From Thuidium tamariscinum (taxonomy: Eukaryota; Streptophyta; Bryopsida; Hypnales; Thuidiaceae), in contig OX344753.2 of the NCBI GenBank assembly GCA_947034885.2, positions 21,204,001-21,268,000 of the forward strand: a stretch of 64,000 bases of DNA, in the 5' to 3' direction. The translations under genes were made by a program, and so were the position numbers. The notes under the pieces were generated by a model. The model made no database searches. It had not been told where the DNA came from and was given only the letters and a program-made list of their open reading frames with translations. Below are positions 35,301 through 48,611 of the stretch, piece after piece (the first letter of the stretch is position 1; the number at the start of each line of letters is the position of its first letter).

Positions 35301-35776
35301 ATTGCACGTAGAGCTATTGAAATTGCTGAAAAGAGACTCTATGAAGATGATTGGCCTGAATACTATGATGGAAAATTAGGGCGTACCATTGGAAAACAAG
35401 CCCACAAATTACAAACTTGGTCAATTTCTGGATATTTGGTATCTAAGTTGTTGATGGATGATCCTACTCAAATTAATATGCTTTGTATGGAAGAAGACAA
35501 GCGATGTCGAGTTAATCCACTAGCAAGATCTTCTTCATTTGGAGGAGGGTATGAATTTGGTATATTTTATAGTCATGATATTCTTTAATATGCATCTTAA
35601 ACTAATCCATTATATCTATGCTTCTAACAATGTTGATTATACATTGATTGTGCAGTAGTTGCGATAGTGGTTGTAGACCAATAATGCAACCAGGTCATCG
35701 ACAATCCATACATTCACCATCTTGTCCATTATCGAATCCAAATATCCAAAATCAAGAAAAGTTTTGTGGAATCTAG
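32325..35776 (+). CDS. CINV: Alkaline/neutral invertase, cytosolic clade (GH100)
   Basis: Six exons (32325-32462, 32763-32924, 33814-34083, 34197-34755, 35251-35548, 35656-35776) join in frame to 515 residues with GT-AG introns. The enzyme hydrolyses sucrose to glucose and fructose at neutral pH. Family landmarks run in order: [45 protein letters not shown] (D128, expected catalytic acid), [70 protein letters not shown] (E353, expected catalytic base), [21 protein letters not shown] and TWSISGYLV. It matches Arabidopsis CINV1 more than the organellar clade. Odd points are a very short N-terminus (the usual long leader is missing or in an unseen exon; an acceptor-like TATAG ends at 32320), NEKQVDCF where WEKRVD is usual, high AT content, and a foldback element in intron 2. 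All key residues are present, so activity is likely. Confidence 0.9.
33039..33764. mobile_element. Foldback element, GGGTGATTG family, inside invertase intron 2
   Basis: The left end GGGTGATTG with AACACTTG is mirrored by CAAGTGTTTCTTGCAATCATCC-like sequence at the right. The subterminal block TTTTTTGGCTATAACTTTTG matches the element at 10239. Flanks AAAC and AAAT suggest a worn 4-bp duplication. It fills most of intron 2, and the splice sites lie outside it. Confidence 0.75.
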
Positions 35777-37472
35777 AATTGTAAAATAATAAAATTTAAA
35801 ATTTTGAAGCTTTGTTGCTAAGAGTTTTGAAGGTATCTAGGAGAAGCAATCGATGGTGCATGATCAATGTTTAAATTGCTAAATGTCAAAAAAAAATTTA
35901 CATTTCATCATCTATAATTTTTTTAATGTTCTTCAAATGTTTTGGATTATTTAATGTAAAATAGTGCATCACATTTCATGACCAACAAAAACAAATTATA
36001 TCATTGTATTTCCTTATACTAATTTTGACCAAAATTTAGATTATATATTCTTAAGTTTATCTCTTGTTGATAGTTCAATTTATTGAATAATATTAAGTAT
36101 TGAATCTTGCTTACATTGGTGACAAAAAATTAGAAAGTATAGTAAAAATCTATTACTAGTATGACTTTGTATTTGCATATGGTAAAGAAACAAAAATGAT
36201 GTCTTTTCTTATGAAAGAGTAATACACCTATAATGTGTTCACTAATCTCTTTATACAACAATGTTAACAATATTCTATCAATGTTTTTTGCTCATTTTTG
36301 TAAATTGATCTAATTAATTATTTTATGATATTTCTAAAATTAGAAAATACAATTTATACAAATTAAACACAAATTCAACTTAATTTTATGATAGAACCAA
36401 CATGTCTTTTGGAATTGAAGAGGTTTAGTAGCCCTTTCTAAATTTCTTTGTTCTATTAAAGATGGCATTGTCTACGTAAAAATTTATTGAAAATTTATTT
36501 TCCTATTTTTTGCAATACAAATACTATTGCAAGGTGAAATGTACACTTTAATGCAATATAAAAATTAAAACATTTGATTATAGTATAATATAATAATCAT
36601 TAAATTTTCTTTAAAATTAATTATTTATTTCATTACATCAAATGAAAAGTTGGTATTGGTATTGTTTTGAATTCAATTTATGCATTTATTTTATTAATAT
36701 TTACTATTATTAATATGTATTTCCAAAAAATATTATTCTTTCAATCAACCATGATGCAATCTTTGTTAATTATATTGAATTGCAACCTTTCTTTAATAAT
36801 ATTTTCAAGTAGACAAATAACAATCCTATTAAATAAACATCTTTCATTGTACAATCACAAATTTTAATACTCACTTTTATATAAAATATTTTATTGTTTT
36901 GATCACTTTATCCTAACTACTCCAAATACTAAAATGTACTTGAATATCAATTTTCTAAGCTTGAAAGCTTCATTAATTAGTGTATGATTACAAAACCAAA
37001 GATAACTAAATTTCAATATTTGTTTAACTTCAATAAGATTTAAGATGTAAAATAATTTTTTTCATAGATTTTATAGTTTTATATTCAATAAACAAAATTA
37101 TAAGAGTTATCAATTGCACATGTTCAACTAAGACTATCTTAAAGTAGAAATATATAAGATATAAAAGGTTAAAATAACCTTTCATTAATTAAAAGAAAAA
37201 ATCTTGACAATTATTTTTGGAATAAAATAAATAAATATCTATTACTTAAAGCATTACCTACAAAAATATAATTCATAAAAATAAAACAAAATTGATACAA
37301 ATACTAATAAGAATTGTGAAAATTAGATCCTTGAATCACAAATAAGAATTTGCTCATTTGATAGTTGTAGTTTAGGAATCAAATTGTAGTAAATGTTTTT
37401 TTGAAATAAATAAAAACACTTGAATCTTACTATGGATTTCTATAGGATTGATGATTGTAGATGTTGTAAGCC
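35777..37472. other. AT-rich sequence, invertase 3' flank and intergenic
   Basis: Poly-A signal-like AATAAAA occurs near 35790. No other gene seen. The 66-residue frame at 36667-36867 is low-complexity. Confidence 0.5.
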
Positions 37473-38498
37473 ATGTCAAAAACTTGTTCATCTAGAAACA
37501 AAAATGAGACTTTCAAGGGAAAAAACTTCAACCTTTATAATCTTCACAATTTTACTATTACTCCCCAAGTTCCAACCCGAAGAGAGAATTGCAAAGGAAT
37601 TGGGAAAATACCCTCTCAAAATTGTAATTGTCTTCGTAAATTTTGCTCAAATGTTCATGCTACTAAAGTAGATGATAATATAATTTCAAACCAAGCTCAT
37701 GATGAATTTCCTATGCAAAAGATTGAAGAAGATGAAGAAGAATTTAAAAAATTTATTAAAAAATTAATTCTTGTACCAAAAAAGAATTTCACAATTTCTA
37801 ATAAAAAAGATGTTTTAAAATTTGATTGTTGCAAAGAAAGTGGTCAAAAAAGGTTGCTAGAATATCCACAAGAAGATTATTCAAGTGCATCTATGAAACA
37901 AGTCAATGAACAATTAATGAATGCACAACATAAGAATTCAAATATATTCAAAGATACAAATCATGATCAAACAATCATTTTGCCTTGTAGGGATCCAAAA
38001 ATGGTAGATGTCTATGGTCGAGCATTAAATGTAATGAATTTTGAAAATCTTGACATTCATGAGAAATTTGAAAAAAAATTGAACCAAGATTTGATTGAGA
38101 GTTATAAATGCAACAATTCTAAAAAAGAATGTCCAAATCCGGCGAAGACATTTCACCAAATTTCATCAAATGAAACATGTTCTTCTAAAGAGTCACCACA
38201 TTTTGAATGCACAACACAATCATTCGCATATGGTAATAAGAATTGTCGATGGGGTGGATGTCATGGAGCAATGAAAACAAAATGTTTGGTTGATCCTGAC
38301 AAGGGACACATGTTTATGAATGGATGTCAAGTGTGGCATTGTGGGGGATGTTGTAAGATGGAGCGTGACCATCTTGCATATGAATCTATAACACTTTTAC
38401 AACAATCTGACATAGCTCTAGAAAAAAAGATGTTGGAATTTAAAGGGCTACCACAATATAAACAAGAACAAGAAGGTGAATTATATTCAACATTATAA
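37473..38498 (+). CDS. Unrecognised Cys/His-rich protein, 341 aa
   Basis: A single uninterrupted frame with ATG at 37473. In DNA this AT-rich a random frame should meet a stop every dozen or so codons, so 341 codons argue for selection. I do not recognise the family. The middle is Lys/Glu-rich and polar, with no membrane segment or signal peptide. Cysteine pairs lie near residues 60-75 (CNCLRKFC) and at FDCC. The C-terminal part has a compact cluster: C-x4-C-x7-C-x13-C-x4-C-x2-C-C, with histidines interleaved (CRWGGCH, then NGCQVWHCGGCC). This looks like a metal-binding module. An overlapping frame at 37420-37671 reads DDCRCCKPCQ just upstream, so the true N-terminus may lie in another exon or past a frameshift. 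It lies 1.7 kb downstream of the invertase on the same strand. Confidence 0.6.
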   Translation: MSKTCSSRNKNETFKGKNFNLYNLHNFTITPQVPTRRENCKGIGKIPSQNCNCLRKFCSNVHATKVDDNIISNQAHDEFPMQKIEEDEEEFKKFIKKLILVPKKNFTISNKKDVLKFDCCKESGQKRLLEYPQEDYSSASMKQVNEQLMNAQHKNSNIFKDTNHDQTIILPCRDPKMVDVYGRALNVMNFENLDIHEKFEKKLNQDLIESYKCNNSKKECPNPAKTFHQISSNETCSSKESPHFECTTQSFAYGNKNCRWGGCHGAMKTKCLVDPDKGHMFMNGCQVWHCGGCCKMERDHLAYESITLLQQSDIALEKKMLEFKGLPQYKQEQEGELYSTL

Positions 38499-41400
38499 GT
38501 CTACAATAGAAAAGTATTATTAAATTATACTACAAACTACCAAATTTCAAAAAAAAGTGTTAACAATTTTGTTGCAAGTTGTCATAAGCAAAAATCAAAT
38601 ATACTCATAAATGATTTTCAAATATATTGAAGCATAAAATCACACAAATGAAAGCATAGATGAAGTTAATAGAATAAAAGATCTCCATTACAAAGTACCT
38701 CTAGTCATAAATTTTAATCTCATGATATTAATTTCAAATAATTTATCCTTGATATATACTTCAATGGATAATAATCTTTGATGCACATTTTTCTTGCAAA
38801 ATTTTCGAACATCAATCAAAAATAAATAAATGAACATTGATATTGTACTTTGTAACTAATATCAAAATTAGATTATTTTTAAGTTCTAGAAAATTATTGA
38901 AAAACAATTAATATAGCCTTAGTAACTTGATATTTTTTAAAAAGTCTCAAAAGAATTTAGAATAGGTCCTAATTAGTATACTTTATATACAAAGCTTTGT
39001 TTAATTTCATTTTAGTAAAAAATGCAAAAGTTATCAATTTCTTAAATTTTTGTGTCAATTTAGAGAACCAAAATTGTTTATTTTGAAACATGAGATAATT
39101 GACTTGATTTCTTTTCTTTTAAATTGACTAATTTGACTAATGAAATGAAGGCTATGAATGTTTAATGGAATGTTTTTGCTTAGCATGCAATACAATCAAA
39201 ACTAAATATGAAAAGTAATTTTTGACTCATAAAGGAATGAATACAATGTGTCTTGCTTATTAGATTCTCACTTTTAGAATTGATTTTTCTAAAAAATTTA
39301 ATTTGAAAAAATCACAAGTATGGTTATCAATTTCAAAGATAGAAAACTTAAGGTCAAGGCATTGGTCGGAGAAGTCACTGATTTGTTAAGTGTTTGGTTT
39401 ACCTATAGTAAGGTTTCAACCACTATTTGTTTAGTAGACTAATGGAATTTCAAGTTAAGTGGAATACATATAGTTTGAATTTGTGTCATGATTTTTTTTC
39501 TAATCGGTGCCTAGAAACAAAAGTTATGTCCAAATAAACTCAAAACAAGGGAGATGGGTAGCAAAAACATTTCAAAATTATGAATTTCTTTTTAAAAAAA
39601 AATTCTAATAGACTATATTTTTGTCTTTATAGAAAGCTTTGATTCATTTTATTTGAATAAGTTGTGTAAATGTTATAGACAATCTTGTTTTATGGGCAAT
39701 CTAAGCATCTTCTTGAAGAAGTAACCTAGAGGATTCATTTCCAAATGCAATTTTTATAATTTAAAAAAAATGTTTAGATGGTTTATTTTTTTCTCTAGAA
39801 CAATCACACAATTGGAATTAGTGCATTTTAATTTTGTACTAGAGATATTACTAGTTTAGATTTTCTTTCTATCTCATACCTATTTCTATTCAATAGATCT
39901 TTGAAGAATGAAAATTAAGTTTTTTTCAATTCATTCTTTTTTCTAGACCCTCAACTAAATTTTCTATTATAAAGATTTAAATCTCAAAACTCTATAGTGC
40001 AAAAAATTAAAGTTAAGAAGGTTCAAAGTCAAATAATCTAATTCCATAAGGTGTTGAAAACTTGTTTTTTTTCACTTTAAATGCAGATATCATTCAATCT
40101 CTATTGTCAAAAAATTTGAATTTTTTTCTGCACACTTTTATACTAGTTAGGTGTAAGATTCTATGTTTAGATGTTAAAAAAAACAATTTCCAAATTTTTT
40201 TACTCTTTGCTATAGAAATAATAGTTTTGATTGTTTTCTTATAGGAAAAAGGCCTTCATCCTTTAAGAATTAATTTGTAGACTTTTTGGACAACTTGCAA
40301 ATTTGTTCTTTGACCTAACAACTCAAAATACATCCATGTCAAAATTATCAATGATTTTTAGGAGGGGATCATCATGCACCTCTTTCCATTCATACATTTT
40401 TTTAATAAAATGAGTAGAAATTTTTTTGTCTAATTTTTTTGCAAATATTCTTGAATTTTGTTCCCAAAAATTTACAATTTGTAAAACTTATACTATTTGA
40501 AGGCAAATTCTATCTTCAAGACTAAAAGACTTTTGTATTAATTAAAGGCTAGATAAGACTTATATTTGTAGTATAGACTTTATAATATTACAATTAGTTT
40601 TGATATTATTTCAAAATTTGAGGAGGACACACTTGAATATGCTAACCATAAGATTCTACACTTGTACTTTGTAAATACATTAAAAAAAATTTAAGTTATG
40701 TTTTGCTTTTTAAAAGAGTATTTTGAAGTTACATAGGAAGGAAATCAACAATTTTTAATCCTATTTCATGTGTGTTGTCTACCTATTCTTTCTACTTATA
40801 ATTGTGTCCTTAAAAATGACATAGTAGATGTTTTGCATATTTTTTAAGAATTTGGATGTGAGCGTTATGAATGACTATGTAGTATATTTGACAACTTTTA
40901 TTTCTTTATATTAGATGTGAATTTGACCCATGAAAATAATAATTTTTTTAAATTTGATTTTTAGTAACAAAATCAGCCAAATTAGATGTAGTTTTTTTTA
41001 ATCCAATTTGAGATTTTTTTTAAATAAAAAAATAATTTTCTTAAAAACTATTTAAACATCGGTCCTATTATTATGGTCTACCAGGTTTCCTTTTATAAAA
41101 TGATACAAAAATTTGGATTATATAATAACTTGTTTACACTAGAATATACACTTTTGGTGAAATCTTCACATTTTTTCAACTAATTTTCTATCACATAATA
41201 ATTTTTTTCACTTATTCTTCAAGAAAATTACAATAAATTCAAATCATCACCAAAAAATCTATTTTTTTGTAACTAAAAAAACATCGGTGATTTCATCATT
41301 GAAAAGTGAAATAAAGTAATTCTCACTTAAACTTAGTTGTAAAAAAGAGAAACCATAGCAAAAGAAATTGAGACAAATTGTGTGATTATGGGCTTTGTCC

Positions 41401-43365
41401 TTCCAAATTTAAAGAAGGTGTTAAAACTAACAATTCATTGTATGAACTAATGTTGATAAATATGTCTAAGGTGGATGTTAAATGTTAAAGCAGGTCAAGT
41501 GTGTAATTCCATCATGATTAGGAAATTTGAAGTTGTTCCAAAGATTGTCCTTGCCTTTTGAAAATGAATCCAAAAGTAAAGAAGTTTGTAGCCATCCTAA
41601 GACACAACCCACAAGATTTATGAATATGTCTCCATTAGAGAGATCTACCTCATCAAATGTAAGTAATAAACTATTTTTAAATGTAAGAATGTAAAAATTA
41701 TTAAATATAAGGACAATTTTATCACAACATTAATTTGAAATATAAAAGTAAAGGTAGCACTACTACATATTATATGTCAATTTAATGTAGGTAGTAGAAT
41801 TTTTTTTCAATAAAGTTTTTGTAAGTAGAAAAGAAGTCTTAAGGTGTCACAGTAAGCTCTAACATTTTATCTTGATATTATAAGACCTCTTTTTCAACAA
41901 AGCATCTCCACTTAGTCCATTAAAGTACCAAAGACCTTTTTGGCCACATTTTTCTTTTCTGCAATTTGAAACTATCAAATTTGAATACATAAAATACATT
42001 TTTATATCATAGTATACAATGTAAAGAAAGACAAAGTTGTTTTTCAATATATAATAGAAAATTACAAGACTTTATGTGCTATACATATGTACAAATTCTA
42101 AAAGTTTCTAAAGAAGCTATACTTTGAGAATCTTTCTCTTCATTGAATTGACTCACTTTTGCAAGTAGTATCGATCTACACAAACTTTCTCACATTCCTT
42201 ACAACCAATTTTTTTCAAAGCCTCCTTCATCATAATCAAGAACTAGTAATAACATTTGATGTGACATTTGCTAGGAAACAAATATGGCTAATCTTTATTC
42301 TTCCAAATATGAAAGCTTAAAAATGTTTTCAAGCCAAAATACATTGGGAGCAGGAGCCACAAATACAATAGACTACTCAAAGGCATTACCAAATTTGTTG
42401 TACTCATCATTAGATGGAAAATTACCACCACGCCCATGTATTTGTGTGAATAAATAGGCCCAAAGAAGTTTGGAATGTGCATAATCATTTTAATCTATGA
42501 GTGAAAAGTTTTTGGAAAAATTCAAGTGAAATATACAATGCTATTATAATTTTGCCATCAATGGACTTGCTCCCATTTTGCTTAAAATGGGCTTATTTAC
42601 CTTAAAGCCTTTAGCTATACTCATTAGTGTGCACAATTCACAAGGAGAGCGATAGGGTTGAAGTGAGCAATTGTATTGTCATTTCTAGGATCCAATGGAA
42701 AGGAAAAGATCCTTAAAAAACTTCACATGTACTCATCCTCTCAATATTGACCAATCTCATCCAATGGATTTGTACACTAACTTAATTTTGGTGAAATACA
42801 TAATCATGCTTTCCCACTCTACTAAGCTTATATAAAATTACCATGAAGCCAATTGAAGATCACAATTGTCAATGTTTTATCAATCATGGGTAGTTTAATG
42901 AAAAAAAGTACAAAATTCATTTTAATCCCTCATCATCTAAAGTCCAAACATGCTAAAAAGCATCTTTTGCTTTTCAAGCCTTATAAGTTTATATGTTACT
43001 AAGGTATGAAAATCTCAACCATAGAATCTTGTAGTGTGTATACTATAGATGATGTGAATCAAATTTGGAGTTATTTGGCTATAATGCTACATAGATTGCA
43101 AGATTATATAGTGTTTTTATGATGAAAAAAGATGCTAAAATTTTCTTGAAAAGACATTTGAAGGTGAATTTTGATTTCTAAACCTACTCAAATGAAACAA
43201 ATTTAAATTTGAAAAAGATATGAAATCAACATACAATCACATTGATGGAAAAAAATGTCATTCAATTGACTCATTAAGTTTGCAAAATGACTTTGAAATG
43301 TCAAAAAATAGCAAGAAAGGCTATAGAAAAGCATCTATGATTGAGCCCTTCTTCTACCAAGATGC
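38499..43365. other. AT-rich gene desert
   Basis: No gene, RNA or clear repeat recognised. All open frames are short and of low-complexity composition. Confidence 0.5.
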
Positions 43366-43369
43366 TTCT

Positions 43370-43880
43370 ACCAAGATGCTTCTTTGTCACTCATAACTTC
43401 TTGGATTGACATGAAACTTATGACTACACAAATTAGACTAGAATGTGCAACTTTTTGATTTTTTTTAATAGAAATGGACGCTATATGAAGAAGAAACAAA
43501 TCGCCGAAGTTCTCTATAATCCAAAAATGTCAAGTTTTTGAACTTTGAATTGCTCCCAAACATTCAAAACAATTTGGATTGCCATGAAAATTTGACCACA
43601 ATAACTAGACTTTAAGAAGAAAATAAACCAAAAAGTTTGATTTAAAAACAAACATTTGATGAAGAAGATACAAGATACCAAAGTTGAAGCAATCAACTGT
43701 AGTTTGGTTAACTCAAATTGAACCTGTGAACTTTGATTGGCTTCCAAAGAATTTGTACCTCCTCTATTGATCTAAAACTTTTATTTACACAAACTAGACT
43801 AGTACAAACAATGTCTTCAACAATTTTGATTGAATTTGAATATAAGATACGAAAGTTACAACACTTTGAATGAAACTGCC
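43370..43880. repeat. Degenerate tandem repeat, about 170-190 bp per unit
   Basis: Three units share TGAACTTTGA(A)TTGGCT, a CAAACTAGACTA-type block and an AAGATAC.AAAGTT block. Copies are strongly diverged. One unit boundary doubles CTTCTACCAAGATG near 43350-43380. Confidence 0.6.
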
Positions 43881-44019
43881 AAACTATGTGATTGAGGACA
43901 CTTCTTGTCCCCTTCTACGATGAGGGGTTAAATGGTGATTGATGGGGTTATGTAACTTACATGACTATTGTTGGCAATTGTTGTGGATTTGTTTTGTTTT
44001 GTTTTAGCTTAACTCTTGA

Positions 44020-44330
44020 GAGCTCCTACATCCAATATCAAGATGATGTATAGATTGAAAATTAGAATTCTTTCTCATTACAGTTTGAATCAAAGTCATC
44101 CAATTTTTTTGATATACTTTATGAAGTTGTCCTACCCAAGGGTTGGATTTGGTGTTATCAAAACATATTTTTCTAAAACTACAAATGTGGAAGTATGTCA
44201 AGTGGTTGACTCACATTGATTCTACCTCAAACTTGGAATTGCAAAAATGAGGTCATAGAATCAAAGAATATAAAAATTCCAAAAAATCATCATGTCAAGT
44301 GAACCTCTTTTCAAATTCATTTTAATAAAG
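44020..44330. repeat. Dispersed direct repeat, copy 1
   Basis: The block with ATGTATAGATTGAAAAT, ATACTTTATGAAGTT, GGTGTTA, GAAGTATGT and AGGTCATAGAATCAAAGAA recurs at 46255-47335. This copy lacks the insertion found in the second. It continues into ATCATCATGTCAAGTGAACC. Confidence 0.75.
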
Positions 44331-46254
44331 TTTACTAAAATATGTTGTATGACAATGATTTGAACTTGGCACATGATAGCTCCAATTACATGTATATTTC
44401 TTACATATGAAAAATGACAATTTTTTCTTTGTAATTCAATTTAGAAGGAAGTTTGAATTTTTCCTTTCAAAATTTATAGAAAATATTAGTGATAGCATTG
44501 GTGAATCTAACCATGTGGATTGAATCTTAAACTCAAACTCTACAACTTTTTTTGGCATCTCAAGTCCAGAATATTCTTTTGAGTAGTACTTTATAATGAT
44601 TTTTCTGAAATCGTTGATTTGGAGGATGAGTCTAGACCTTTAGGGGGTTAAAAATTATGTTTTTTACACAAATGAAAATTCAAGGAATGGAATAATTGTC
44701 AAGTAAACAAGGCAGCTACAAAAGAAAATGGCATTTCTAGTCAATGATTTTAGAAGAGATTAACCCTAAATGGACCCCAAGCTTATTACAAAGGTATTTT
44801 GCCAAAAAGAATTTGATTTATTGATCAATATGTATATTTTTCATTTCTATACTAGTCTTAAAAGTAAATTGTAGGTAACCTTTGGACATATGTATCATTT
44901 GAAAGTTACACCCTAGTGGTTGTCCCTGTTTATATTGTGATTGTACAATAGAGGACCTAAAAAGACAAGCGGTTTTTAGTGTAGCTATGTGTTGTGTGGG
45001 TTTGATTTTGTTTTTGTAGCCTTATAAGAACAATTAGAGAGCATATTATGAAGTTGCATGAATTTTAAGCAAGCAAATAATTGTGAAATATTTTCTTGTA
45101 TTGAGCTTTGCAATGAAAAAATATAAAAGTAGTAGATGAAATTGTAGTTCCCACCCTCAATAGTAGTTAATCTCTAAAGTTTTGTGACCATGTTTTCACT
45201 AAAATTAACAATTGTAAAAGTATCATTTCTAGTATAAGCTACAAATTTAAACATATAAGTGTAGGACCTTGTACTACATAAGTTTGAAAGTTGTAGAAAA
45301 AAATTATGATTGTAAAGATTCCAAGATATTAGCATTCAAATTGACTCAAATGTTTTTTAGGCCCTACAAAAAAAATAGGGTAGCTATACTTCACAAGGTC
45401 ACATTTGTATGAAAAATTGTCCATGTTGATGGTTAGTGCTTCTTTGGATTCATTCTTTAACACAAATTGGCTACATACTTGAAATATTTTAGACCATTTT
45501 AAATTATACAACATATAAGAAAAAAATAATAAGTAGAAAGAAATAAAGAATGCTTCAAAATACTAAATGTTAAAAATTGAGTTATAAAATTGAAAATGTC
45601 AATCTTAGTGGTTGTAATGTTCTAATCAACAGTTTACAACCTATGATTTTATTATTTCCAAAAAATATTGAAAATTGGATTAAACAAAAGATTTCAAAGT
45701 TGATTTTAGAGTAGAAAATCTATAACTACCTACAAACTTAAACTCTTGATAACTTTCTTGTCATTAATCAAAATGGAATGCTTTCAAGCTTTCCATATAT
45801 ATATATATAACAAATTTCAAATTCAAAGGTTTACCAAAAAAGTGACTTTTCCTAATATGCATCAATTGCCAATCTAAAAAAACACTACACATTATACAAC
45901 AACATTTAAAACCATATAGTCACAAGTTATGAAAATTGTACAACCTTATAGAAAACCCTTGTTTACATGTTGTGTAAAAATTTAAAAGGAAAAAAGAACC
46001 CGCTTATAATGAGCTATCCATAATCACTATGTTTAAAAAAAAAAAAAATTTGGTCGTCTAGAGGTAATGTTCATATAGTACCCTTCATATTTTGTGATAT
46101 CTAATTGATAATTAGATAAATGCCCAATAAGCTTTCATTTTATGGACCATCATTTCCACAAGCATTTGGCTATTTTTTTCCATTTCCCATTAGAAGTCCT
46201 ATTGAATAGAGTTGGTTCATCACTTTTAACCTTCAAGCACTCCAACATTCAATT

Positions 46255-47335
46255 TCTCAACAATGTATAGATTGAAAATCAGTTTTTTTTCCCATTACAA
46301 CTTGGATGAAAGTCATGCTAACTTTAAGGTATACTTTATGAAGTTATTGTCTTATCAAAGGATTCAATTTGGTGTTACAAGAGCATTAGATGAGATTTGG
46401 CTTCATACAAGAATGTGAGTTCTTGCATAGTGGGGACCCTAGGAACTATACCAAAACAAAATTTGATATAGTTGGAAGATGGCTATGTCAAATTTTTATT
46501 TTTATTGAAAAAATTGAAAAAAACATATTTTGAATTCTTTTTGAATTTTAGAAACTTTTTTTTTGTATTTATGATGTTGACAACTATCAATTGCTTTTTC
46601 ATCGCTTTAGGAATAGCAAGAAGAATAAGCCTGAAATGGCCCTCTATTTCCTCAAATCTCCTCTAATATGTATCATATTACTAAAATCATAACTCCTTCT
46701 CTAATATCACAAATGTTAACATTAATACTAGGGGCTGGTGCTTGGTATTCTATGTATTCAATGTATCACATATTAATAAATTTTTTATATATTTGAATAG
46801 AATGCATGATATTCATTTCAATAAGTCCTTAAAATAATTATTTTAAATATTTTATAAGAATGTTTTCAATCATGAATACATGAAAATCTTATTGTTACAC
46901 AATGTGATATTACAAAAAAGGAGTAGCAATTTGCAATCTCTTTTGTAATATTACTTTTTACAAAGAGTGATATTATAAAAATAATGTAGTTGTTGCAATG
47001 AAGGTAATATTAAAGAGGATCCACAAGAAGATATAATAGAGGTAGCAAATCCATTGGTTTTCTTGACTTAACTCTTCTTTGCGCTTCTATGATTTAGTGC
47101 TTTTGTGAGATTTGAGCTTTCATGATATCAATTTTCTAAATTCTAATGATGATTGCATAGCATAGCAAGCACCAACCGCTAGTATTTTTCTAAAATCAAA
47201 AATATGAAAGTATGTGAAGTAGTTGACCAAGGCAAAATTGCATTGGCTCTAGTTCAAACTTGAAATTGTAAAAAAAGAGGTCATAGAATCAAAGAACTCA
47301 AAATTCCAAATAATCATCATGTTAAGTGAACCTCA
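46255..47335. repeat. Dispersed direct repeat, copy 2, interrupted
   Basis: Same order of blocks as 44020-44330, but split between GGTGTTAC (46373) and TTTTTCTAAAA (47185) by about 800 bp that include the element at 46727-47184. Confidence 0.75.
46727..47184. mobile_element. TA-flanked MITE
   Basis: Termini ACTAGGGGCTGGTGCTTGGT and CAAGCACCAACCGCTAGTA are imperfect inverted repeats. TA dinucleotides at both borders would fit a Tc1/mariner-type target duplication. No transposase frame is present. It lies within the interrupted direct repeat, next to another inserted segment (46374-46726). Confidence 0.6.
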
Positions 47336-48611
47336 TTTTAACCCCTAAAGGCCCACAACCGTTTTTCAACCCAAAACCACTCAAAACTGCCATTTCTGCT
47401 CCATTCATCCATGAAGAACAAAAAAACTAAAATTTTAGAATCTAACCATAGGATCTTGTACTTTACTTAACTAAGATCATGTGGTGAAAATTTCATGAAG
47501 TTTGACCGTATAGACAGGAAGATATGAGCATTCAAAGTTGGAAAACAAAGTTTTTTTAAACTCTAGTTTGCAACTTCAAATGACTTTGTCCTCCATTTAT
47601 GTAATTTTTTTGCACTACGGACCTTGAATTAAAAAAAATTTCTATTGAGAAATTGAGCTAAGAGATTAGGAAAAAAAATTCACAAAATAAAGACTTTTTT
47701 TTCATTCTTTAAAAAATTGTCAAGTAGATGTAGGTCCAAGATTGAAAGAAAAACTAAATTGCAAATATCTCATAGATGGAATCAAAACACAATAATCCCA
47801 ATGGTGAGATTGTTCTAACAAACAAAATCAACCTTGTCCAACAATTTTTTTTGAAAAATTGTGAAAATTGCATTCACAAATGAATCCTATAAGTTATTTT
47901 TTCAAGAAGATGCTTAGATTGCCCGAAAAACAAGATTGTTCATAACTTTCACATTACTAATCCAAATGGAATGAATCAAAGCTTCACTTGTAGACAAAAA
48001 TAAAATCTATAAGAAAAAAAATTAATTTTTTAATTTTGAAGTTTTTGTAGATTTTTTTTTCTGCCCGGCGACATGAAAATTATGTTTAAGATGGCATAAC
48101 TTTTGCTCCCGGTCACCAATTGAAAAAAATAATAATATTCCCACAGAGCTAATCGGTTTTTCTATCTTATGCAAAAATTTCAAGAAAATTCATTAAAAAT
48201 TGAAGTCACAAATACCTGCCCAAATTCTTAAAGTCCCCTGAGGGGACTCTTGGGCCTTTAGAGGTTAAATCCATTTAAAAAAAAATTACAATAAATCATC
48301 ATGTGAAGAATGACTTATAAAATGACAATATTTTGCTTGTAATTGAATTTGCAAGAAATTTTAAATATTCCCTTTCAAAATTTATAAAAAATATTGGTGA
48401 TAGCATTGGTGAATCTAACAGTACGCTTAGAATCTAAAACTCAAATTCTACAACATTTATTTGGGTCTCAATTCCAAAATATTCTTCCAAACAGTACAGT
48501 ACTGTTTCATGATTTTTCTGAAATTGTCAGTTCTGGAGAGGATTCAGGGTGGTCACTTATTGATTTGTTTTATTTGCATGCAACCCTACCCTTATACTTA
48601 TAAGTTATAAC

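Noticed and set aside
44016..44219. 67-codon frame and its antisense partner
   Set aside because: Both fall in a dispersed repeat and are not conserved in the second copy.
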